A stretch of 20,225 nucleotides of DNA from positions 1-20,225 of the forward strand of contig CAYXNJ010000045.1 of NCBI GenBank assembly GCA_964466465.1, in the 5' to 3' direction. This stretch comes from Sulfurospirillum sp964466465 (lineage in GTDB: Bacteria > Campylobacterota > Campylobacteria > Campylobacterales > Sulfurospirillaceae). Below, piece after piece: positions 15,048 through 20,225 of the stretch. Position numbers and translations under genes: made by a program. The notes under the pieces were generated by a model that worked only from the letters and a program-made list of their open reading frames with translations, did no database searches and had not been told where the DNA came from. Each line of letters begins with the position of its first letter. The first letter of the stretch is position 1.

Positions 15048-15367
15048 ACTACATTCTCTCTCATCCGGACTTTAACCGTTGGTTTTGGAATTACACCAAA
15101 TCTGCTTGACCTTTTAATGTTAGACTTCTTACATAACCCTTGAAAAGATAAAGAGTTTGTTCAGAGTGTGTTAATTTTTAAAACTCAAAATTGAGTCATA
15201 GCCGAAGCTATGGCGATGTTTTTAGCTTTAAAAAGTAGCGTGCTATGAACGATACTCTTTTTTCAACGGGTTATGAAAGAAGTCTATTACCATTAAAAGC
15301 GCTCGCGGACTCTCTTTGTTACAAGATTACCGCCAGTAGGGAATTGCACCCTGCCCTGAGAAATAAG
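15048..15367 (-). ncRNA. FMN riboswitch (RFN element) upstream of ribB
   Basis: Read on the minus strand, the conserved core is present in order: TTCTCAGGGCAGGGTG, CAATTCCCTACTGGCGGT, AGTCCGCGAGCGC, then AGATTTGGTGTAATTCC, AACCAACGGTTAAAGTCCGG and ATGAGAGAGAA. P1 closes between 15358-15362 and 15054-15058. This core binds flavin mononucleotide and shuts off riboflavin genes. Total length is about 310 nt, much longer than most, because the variable arm (about 15104-15300) is a giant hairpin. No terminator is visible downstream, so control is probably translational through the hairpin over the ribosome-binding site. Confidence 0.95.
15111..15299. repeat. 189-bp imperfect palindrome inside the FMN riboswitch
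   Basis: The whole variable arm is one inverted repeat. The outer arms, 15111-15162 and about 15247-15299, match over nearly all bases with a few small bulges; uninterrupted blocks are CTTTTAATG, TAGACTTCTT and CATAACCC with their complements. An inner 34-base section of each arm is the same length and about 60% matched. The tip is a perfect 6-bp stem CATAGC/GCTATG (15197-15212), which in ribB mRNA is closed by the stable cUUCGg tetraloop. It could be an overgrown riboswitch arm or an inserted palindromic element. Confidence 0.85.
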
Positions 15368-15377
15368 TTTCGCAGGA

Positions 15378-15383
15378 ATTATA
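15378..15383 (-). promoter_or_regulatory. -10 box of the riboswitch-ribB transcript
   Basis: TATAAT on the minus strand with GTGACA 18 bases upstream as a fair -35. Transcription would start near 15371, a few bases before the P1 stem of the riboswitch, as expected. Confidence 0.6.
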
Positions 15384-15434
15384 CTCCACTCTTCTTAAAA
15401 ATGTCACACCTAGTTGAGATGTGTCTTAGAAGTT

Positions 15435-15443
15435 TGCTATAAT
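15435..15443 (+). promoter_or_regulatory. Extended -10 promoter of the adenine deaminase gene
   Basis: TGC followed by TATAAT forms an extended -10 element 17 bases before the ATG, giving a leader of only about 10 bases. It is divergent from the ribB promoter, about 55 bases away. Confidence 0.55.
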
Positions 15444-15460
15444 TTCTAAAAAGAGACCAT

Positions 15461-16453
15461 ATGAAAGACCTCATCGCTAAACTTCCTAAAGCGGAACTGC
15501 ACCTACACATCGAAGGTTCACTTGAACCTGAGCTCATGTTTTCTTTAGCGCAAAAAAACACCATTTCTCTTCCTTACAAAACGATTGAAGAGGTCAAACA
15601 CGCCTATAACTTCACTTCATTACAATCCTTTTTAGACATCTATTACGCTGGTGCGAATGTGCTCATCAGCGAGTCTGATTTTTTTGATCTTACATGGGCA
15701 TATCTGCTTCGATGTCATGCTCAAAATATCTGCCATACAGAAATATTTTTCGATCCACAAACGCATACATCACGTGGCATTGCATTTAAAACGGTGATAG
15801 ATGGCATAACAAAAGCCCTTCAAAAGGGTGAACAAGAGTTAGGCATTAGCTCATTTCTCATTATGTGTTTTTTGCGACATCTTAGTGAAGAAAATGCTTT
15901 TGAAACACTCAAAGCATCACTCCCGTTTAAAGATAAAATCATCGGTGTAGGATTAGACTCTAGCGAAGTAGGGCATCCACCATCAAAATTTCAAAATGTT
16001 TTTGAAGCAGCAAAAAAAGAAGGGTATAAAATCGTAGCCCATGCGGGTGAAGAAGGCGATAGCTCGTATATCTGGGAAGCCATCAATCTTTTACAGGTAG
16101 AACGCATTGACCATGGTATTCGTTGTGACGAAGATGAATCCTTGGTAAAATTGCTCATCAAAAAACAAATACCTCTTACCGTTTGCCCTCTTTCTAACGT
16201 TAAACTTAGAGCAGTGAAAAACATGCAAGAGCACAATATTTTAAAACTTTTACGACAAGGCGTTTTAGTCACGGTTAATTCAGATGATCCTGCGTATTTT
16301 GGCGGATATGTGAATGAAAATTATGAAGCGATTTGTGATCATTTAGACCTTAGTAAAGAAGAACTTAAAACCTTAGCTTCCAATAGTTTTAAGGCTTCAT
16401 TTTTAAATGAAGTGCAAAAACAACATTTTATCGCACTCATTTCGCAGTATTAA
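15461..16453 (+). CDS. Adenine deaminase, type 2 (adenosine-deaminase fold)
   Basis: A 330-residue member of the adenosine/adenine deaminase family. Zinc ligands and catalytic residues are seen: HLH at 14-16, AHAGEEG with His194 and catalytic Glu197, DHGIR with His218, and NSDDPAYFGGY with Asp275-Asp276. The LDSSEVGHPPSKF block at 165-177 and EEGDSSYIWEA match the adenine deaminase branch (yeast Aah1-like, bacterial type 2) rather than true adenosine deaminases, so adenine to hypoxanthine is the preferred reaction; this subgroup call is by eye. It is often annotated simply as add. It has its own promoter and stands between the ribB riboswitch and a convergent cyclase gene. It may recycle adenine released in menaquinone synthesis (inference). 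Confidence 0.85.
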   Translation: MKDLIAKLPKAELHLHIEGSLEPELMFSLAQKNTISLPYKTIEEVKHAYNFTSLQSFLDIYYAGANVLISESDFFDLTWAYLLRCHAQNICHTEIFFDPQTHTSRGIAFKTVIDGITKALQKGEQELGISSFLIMCFLRHLSEENAFETLKASLPFKDKIIGVGLDSSEVGHPPSKFQNVFEAAKKEGYKIVAHAGEEGDSSYIWEAINLLQVERIDHGIRCDEDESLVKLLIKKQIPLTVCPLSNVKLRAVKNMQEHNILKLLRQGVLVTVNSDDPAYFGGYVNENYEAICDHLDLSKEELKTLASNSFKASFLNEVQKQHFIALISQY

Positions 16454-16474
16454 AGGACAGATAAACCCTTTTTT
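16452..16474 (+). terminator. Weak terminator after adenine deaminase
   Basis: AAAGG (16452-16456) can pair with CCTTT (16467-16471), followed by more T residues. The stem is only 5 bp and the gap to the convergent cyclase stop is 19 bases. Tentative. Confidence 0.3.
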
Positions 16475-18851
16475 AAGAGCCATAAAACGAGATGATATTT
16501 TTACCTGCTTCTTTTGCTTGATACATCGCAAAATCAGCTCGTTTTAAAAGATCATCTTGATTTTTTTCACTATGATCAAAAACTACCACACCAATACTTG
16601 CTGTACAAAGATGCTCAACTAACCGCTCTTCATTGCTATTATATGAAACATTAATACTATAATGCTTTGATAGACTATGACGAATTTTTTCGGCTACTTT
16701 TTGTGCTTGTGCTATTGATACATCTTTATTTTTATGTAGCGTGCTAAGAATCACAACAAACTCATCACCACCAAAACGTGCTATGGTATCTACCTCTCTG
16801 ACACACTCTTTAAGTCTTTCTGCCACTTGACACAGCAGTAGATCGCCTATGCTGTGACCATGAGTGTCATTGAGTGATTTAAAATTATCTAAATCCAAAA
16901 AGAGTAATGCACTATGATGATGGTTACGTTTCATTTCCGCTAACGCATAATTCAAACGCTCTTTGAGTAAAAAACGATTTGGTAATTTTGTCAACGTATC
17001 GTAAAATGCTAATTCTTGGACTTTATCTTGCATCGCTTTTCGCTCGGTAATCTCTCGTGTAATGCCATGATAACCAATGATTTCACCCTTCTCATTTCGC
17101 TCAGGTTTTGAGAGAATTTCACCCCAAAGAATTCTTCCATCTTTGCAGACATGTTGTATCTCATACGTTACAAAATCCGTATAAATTCCTTTTCGTTCTG
17201 CCTCTTGCCTTTGCGCTATCTTTTCCATAATCGTTTTAATACCAGCAGGTGTAAACATTTCAAAGACATGTTTTCCAACCACTTCATTGGCTCTATACCC
17301 TCTAAATTTCTCATCAGATGGGCTAATATACGTAATAAACAGATCTTTATCTGTCCGCCAAATCACATCAGTCACTTCTTCGGTAAGCCGCCTGTAAAGC
17401 TCTTCACTCTCTTTAAGTTTTGTTGCAGCCATACTTTTTTCAATCGCAATACTTGCAAGATTGGCAGAGTGTTCTATAATCAATTTATCGGCCTCTTTAG
17501 GTTTTTGAGGTGTTGTATGATAAATGGCAAATGTTCCCAATACATTTCCATCAGATGCAAAAATAGGCTCTGACCAACACGATTGTAATCCTGCACGAAG
17601 TGCCAATGCTCTATACTCTTTCCAGTAAGGATGTATAGCGATATCTTCAGCAATCACACGCTCTTTGGTATAAGCGGCTGTTCCACACGACCCTACACCT
17701 CGACCTATCGGAACTCCACAAATTGCTTCATTGTAAAAATCAGGCAAACGTGGAGCGATGACCTGTTCAAAAAACTTGCCCTCTTTATCGAGTAACAGAA
17801 TACTGCACAACATACGAGGATTTTGTTCTTCAACACCCTCAATAATTGCTTCTAGTACCCTTGATAAAGGCGTCATTTTTGCTATCATCTCAAGAACGTT
17901 ATTGCGATAATGCTCTCGCCTTTCCGCAGCTTTTCGATTTTTGATTTCACAATTGAGCCTATAATACCAATATCCAAAGAGTAAAAACAACAGTGCAACG
18001 CCGATGCCATACTTAAGCAATGTGTCAGCGTGAATACCATGTTCTATGCGCATACCAAGCCAGCGGCTATAAATAATGTCAGCTTCTTCAGTTGAAATGG
18101 AATCCATAGCTTTTGTCATAATAGAAGCAAGCACTTGGTTGCTTTTGGGAAAAGCAAAACGATGTTGGCTGGAAAATTCTGTTTGCCCTGAAAAGCGCAA
18201 TTTCTCAAAGCCATTGGTTCGTATTGTATAATTAATAGCGCTCATATCACCCACATACGCATCGGCTTTTCCATCGCGTACAAACGTTAAGGCTTCTATG
18301 ATACTCTTTACCAAAATGAGCTTTATTTGCGGATAGTGTTTTGCAAGAAGTTCTTGCGTATAATAGCCCTTTTCAACGGCAACACGCATTCCTGCCAAAT
18401 GGCTTAAACGACCTATAAATTCGCCTTCTGCATTATCGACTATCATTGTTTGGGTATCACGATAGGGTTCGGAAAATAAAAAATATTTGAGACGTTCAGG
18501 TGTTTGGACGATGCTGGTGAGTACATCAATTTCACCTTGTTTGGCCATCTCAATCACTTCATCCCACGATTTTCCTTTAACAATCTCAAAATGAACACCC
18601 AGTTTTTGCTCTAAAAGATGTAGATAATCCACAGCCATGCCAACATAGTTTCCATCTTTATTGAGCCACTCATAGGGAGCATACTTAGAATCCATCCCTA
18701 CACGAATTGTCGGATGTTCAATAAGCCATGTCTTTTCTTGATCTGATAAGTGTAAATTGATTTTTCGTGATTTTGCAGTAATATCCGCAAAAAGAGACGC
18801 AGGAATCATTAAAAAAACAATGCACATAAGATAAGAGAGAAACAATTTCAT
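16473..18851 (-). CDS. Diguanylate cyclase with periplasmic SBP3, GAF and PAS sensor domains
   Basis: A 792-residue membrane sensor. A signal peptide covers about 1-22 (ending SLFA). A family-3 solute-binding domain occupies 40-270 (IRVGMDSKYAPYEWLNKDGNYVG, ISRWLGM-like end), as in BvgS-type sensors. One transmembrane helix lies at about 278-297. Inside the cell follow a GAF domain (330-475, with GRGVGSCGTAAYTKERV), a PAS domain with PAC (485-605) and a GGDEF domain (620-790). The active site RFGGDEF at about 692-698 is intact, and RxxD (REVD, 685-688) is a c-di-GMP inhibitory site. There is no EAL domain, so it should make c-di-GMP in response to an amino-acid-like or other periplasmic ligand. 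A near-perfect AAGGAGGT precedes the ATG. Ligand unknown. Confidence 0.93.
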   Translation of the reverse strand: MKLFLSYLMCIVFLMIPASLFADITAKSRKINLHLSDQEKTWLIEHPTIRVGMDSKYAPYEWLNKDGNYVGMAVDYLHLLEQKLGVHFEIVKGKSWDEVIEMAKQGEIDVLTSIVQTPERLKYFLFSEPYRDTQTMIVDNAEGEFIGRLSHLAGMRVAVEKGYYTQELLAKHYPQIKLILVKSIIEALTFVRDGKADAYVGDMSAINYTIRTNGFEKLRFSGQTEFSSQHRFAFPKSNQVLASIMTKAMDSISTEEADIIYSRWLGMRIEHGIHADTLLKYGIGVALLFLLFGYWYYRLNCEIKNRKAAERREHYRNNVLEMIAKMTPLSRVLEAIIEGVEEQNPRMLCSILLLDKEGKFFEQVIAPRLPDFYNEAICGVPIGRGVGSCGTAAYTKERVIAEDIAIHPYWKEYRALALRAGLQSCWSEPIFASDGNVLGTFAIYHTTPQKPKEADKLIIEHSANLASIAIEKSMAATKLKESEELYRRLTEEVTDVIWRTDKDLFITYISPSDEKFRGYRANEVVGKHVFEMFTPAGIKTIMEKIAQRQEAERKGIYTDFVTYEIQHVCKDGRILWGEILSKPERNEKGEIIGYHGITREITERKAMQDKVQELAFYDTLTKLPNRFLLKERLNYALAEMKRNHHHSALLFLDLDNFKSLNDTHGHSIGDLLLCQVAERLKECVREVDTIARFGGDEFVVILSTLHKNKDVSIAQAQKVAEKIRHSLSKHYSINVSYNSNEERLVEHLCTASIGVVVFDHSEKNQDDLLKRADFAMYQAKEAGKNIISFYGS

Positions 18852-18967
18852 TGTTTTACCTCCTTATCTAGGCTTCTTGCATTAGCATAAATCGTCTTTA
18901 GTAAAAAGACTCTTAAGTGTCTATAGCTGGTATGAAAAGGATCAACATCAACATGATTCAGTAACAT
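18848..18967 (-). CDS. Possible 39-residue leader ORF before the cyclase gene
   Basis: An open frame of 39 codons fills most of the gap between the two cyclase genes and ends in TGA overlapping the next ATG as ATGA. The peptide runs MLLNHVDVDPFHTSYRHL, then RVFLLKTIYANARSLDKE and VKQ; it is basic with no clear domain. GAGG stands directly before its ATG, too close for a normal ribosome-binding site, and stop codons lie just upstream. A weak hairpin plus T-tract (18903-18922) lies within it and would suit a terminator for the upstream cyclase gene instead. It may be chance. Confidence 0.25.
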   Translation of the reverse strand: MLLNHVDVDPFHTSYRHLRVFLLKTIYANARSLDKEVKQ

Positions 18968-18988
18968 ACCTCATCATCTTATTATCAT

Positions 18989-20041
18989 TTATTTTGAAAC
19001 AAAAATACTAACACAATTTTTACCCATTTTTTTCGCTTCATACATGGCATGGTCACACTGGCTTATCAGTGTATCGAAGTTGCTCGTAGAGCTATAAGCG
19101 CACAATCCAAAACTACACGTTATTGAACTTACCATCTCAAATTCTGTTTGGGTAATAATAAAACGTATCTTTTCACAGGCTATTTTTGCCTCTTCAATAG
19201 TGACATTTGGCAAAATCAGTAAAAATTCCTCACCACCCCATCGCCCAAACGTGTCATTCACCCGAATAGCACTTTTTACAATTTTAGCAAGATGCCTGAG
19301 CACCTCATCGCCTACATTATGTCCATACGTATCATTGATGTTCTTAAAGTTATCGATGTCAAAAAGTGCCACACAGAGTGATGTTTCATAGCGGTTTGAA
19401 CGTTCTATCTCTCGTTGAAGTATCTCTTTTAATTTACGACGATTGTACGTTTGTGTCAATTCATCTTCTTCAGCAAGTTTTTGCAGTTTGGTATAGGAAG
19501 TATACAGAGCTAGTTCCATGACATACACAACAAATGTTAATAATCCTAAAGAAAAGACATATCGAAAGAAAGCAACTTTATCCCAAAGTCCTTGTTGCCA
19601 TACCCCAATCCCTTTATGTGCCATCCAAAAGATACATCCATACAATGCGAGTGTATATAAAAGACCTTTTTTATGACCATTGAGATTGATCGCAATAATA
19701 CAAAAAAAGATATTCCAAATCAGTCCAAAACTCTCGTTTTTATTAAAATAGGTAAATGCTACAAAAAAGATAAAAAAGTAGATAGTTACAATAAACGTAC
19801 TGAGCTTAATGCGATGTGTTCGTCTGAGAAAAAGCATCGATGCTATAGAGATGATAAAACCAATTGTATCTATCAATGCAATCGTGTAATAGTGTAAGAA
19901 AAAAGCATTGTAAAAAAAGAAAAATCCAAATGTTGATGCACCTAAAGCTGCAAAAATCATCACCAATGAATATTGCCTACTGGCATAAGTGTTAGGTGAT
20001 ATCCGATTGGAAACAAAAATTCGATGAAAAATATGTGACAT
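18989..20041 (-). CDS. Membrane-anchored diguanylate cyclase (GGDEF)
   Basis: About 350 residues. The N-terminal half has six or so hydrophobic helices between residues 27 and 182 (for example LVMIFAALGASTFGFFFFY, IALIDTIGFIISIASMLF, STFIVTIYFFIFFVAFTYF) with no recognised sensor fold. A short linker leads to the GGDEF domain at about 190-350 (EEDELTQTYNRRKLKEIL, FDIDNFKNINDTYGHNVGD). The catalytic loop RWGGEEF is intact (GGEEF at about 270), and RVND five residues before it is an inhibitory RxxD site. The enzyme should make c-di-GMP from GTP. I choose the ATG at 20041; a TTG one codon earlier is equally open. GGAG lies eight bases upstream. It reads towards the other cyclase, 137 bases away. 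Confidence 0.9.
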   Translation of the reverse strand: MSHIFHRIFVSNRISPNTYASRQYSLVMIFAALGASTFGFFFFYNAFFLHYYTIALIDTIGFIISIASMLFLRRTHRIKLSTFIVTIYFFIFFVAFTYFNKNESFGLIWNIFFCIIAINLNGHKKGLLYTLALYGCIFWMAHKGIGVWQQGLWDKVAFFRYVFSLGLLTFVVYVMELALYTSYTKLQKLAEEDELTQTYNRRKLKEILQREIERSNRYETSLCVALFDIDNFKNINDTYGHNVGDEVLRHLAKIVKSAIRVNDTFGRWGGEEFLLILPNVTIEEAKIACEKIRFIITQTEFEMVSSITCSFGLCAYSSTSNFDTLISQCDHAMYEAKKMGKNCVSIFVSK

Positions 20042-20084
20042 CAACGCTACTCCAAATAATCCTCATAACAAAGCATTAGCCACT

Positions 20085-20091
20085 ATATCGG
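20085..20091 (-). promoter_or_regulatory. Possible sigma-28-type -10 of the membrane cyclase gene
   Basis: CCGATAT on the minus strand, about 44 bases before the ATG, resembles the CGATAT -10 of FliA-dependent promoters in this phylum. The upstream TAACAGTTTT is only a poor match to the sigma-28 -35. A sigma-70 promoter is the alternative. Confidence 0.25.
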
Positions 20092-20151
20092 ATAAAAGCT
20101 TTAAAACTGTTACATTTTATACAATATCAAGCATAACAAAAAAAGATTACA

Positions 20152-20167
20152 TGGAATACTCCTTGCA
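20152..20167 (+). promoter_or_regulatory. Sigma-54 (RpoN) promoter of the right-edge gene
   Basis: TGGAAT-ACTCC-TTGCA has the conserved GG and GC dinucleotides at exactly the spacing required by sigma-54 (GG at 20153-20154, GC at 20165-20166). GGAA-N-TTGC is the form usual in Campylobacter and Helicobacter flagellar promoters. Transcription would begin near 20178, and an AAGGAG site and ATG follow at suitable distances. Confidence 0.65.
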
Positions 20168-20200
20168 ACTGTCATAAAAAAATCACACAAGGAGTTTGTC

Positions 20201-20225
20201 ATGGATGAAAAAGAGCTCAAAAAAA
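20201..20225 (+). CDS. 5' end of an unidentified gene (cut by window edge)
   Basis: An ATG with AAGGAG seven bases upstream opens a frame reading MDEKELKK to the window end. Only eight codons are visible, so the product cannot be named. The sigma-54 motif ahead suggests a member of the RpoN regulon, which in this phylum is mainly rod, hook and related flagellar genes. Confidence 0.6.

Noticed and set aside
15245..15442. Plus-strand 65-codon open frame over the riboswitch
   Set aside because: It runs antisense through the conserved FMN aptamer, so its sequence is explained by the RNA element.
1..20225. Mobile elements, CRISPR arrays, tRNA or rRNA genes, defence systems
   Set aside because: I looked for transposase or integrase genes, regularly spaced repeats and tRNA-like clover leaves and saw none; apart from the riboswitch palindrome there is no sign of transfer.

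Overview
The window looks like chromosomal DNA from a Campylobacterota (epsilonproteobacterial) bacterium, most plausibly a Sulfurospirillum-like free-living member. This rests on AT-rich DNA, isolated TATAAT -10 boxes usually without a good -35, futalosine-type menaquinone genes, and above all gene order. The minus-strand block aroQ - M24 peptidase - folK - flhF - flhG - small membrane protein - fliA - fliM - fliY matches, from memory, the Helicobacter pylori HP1038-HP1030 block and the related Campylobacter jejuni Cj0066c-Cj0059c block. I could not run a search, so the genus is inference. I see no tRNA, rRNA, CRISPR array, insertion sequence, integrase or phage gene.

Layout. (1) 11-9560, minus strand, is one long close-packed transcription unit read from aroQ towards position 1. 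It holds shikimate and folate enzymes and a peptidase, then the regulators of polar flagellum placement and number (flhF, flhG), the flagellar sigma factor (fliA) and two switch-complex proteins (fliM, fliY), and ends in a LOG-family hydrolase and a polytopic membrane protein. Genes overlap or are a few bases apart, and several use GTG starts. (2) 9675-11755, plus strand, is divergent: an aminofutalosine-deaminase-like amidohydrolase (menaquinone pathway) overlapping sppA. (3) 11814-12290 is a glutathione-peroxidase-family gene, stop-to-stop with a yeiH-type transporter on the minus strand. (4) yeiH and a LysR-type regulator gene (13416-14297) are divergent around a perfect LysR-type palindrome. 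(5) ribB (14323-14958, minus) is preceded by an FMN riboswitch of about 310 nt. Its variable arm is not the usual short hairpin but a 189-nt imperfect palindrome capped by a UUCG tetraloop. (6) A type-2 adenine deaminase (15461-16453, plus). (7) Two minus-strand diguanylate cyclases, one with periplasmic solute-binding, GAF, PAS and GGDEF domains and one with a multi-pass membrane domain and GGDEF. (8) At the right edge a plus-strand gene begins behind a well-formed sigma-54 promoter motif.

How it works together. FlhF and FlhG set flagellar site and number, FliA drives late flagellar genes, and FliM and FliY form part of the switch. The two cyclases would supply c-di-GMP, which commonly controls motility. 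The amidohydrolase belongs to menaquinone synthesis, and adenine deaminase could recycle adenine released by the same pathway (inference). Most genes are ordinary core genes. The most unusual structure is the giant hairpin inside the FMN riboswitch. Other points of interest are the sigma-54 promoter at the right edge, the LysR operator, the tandem hairpins in the amidohydrolase leader and a possible 39-codon ORF ahead of the first cyclase.
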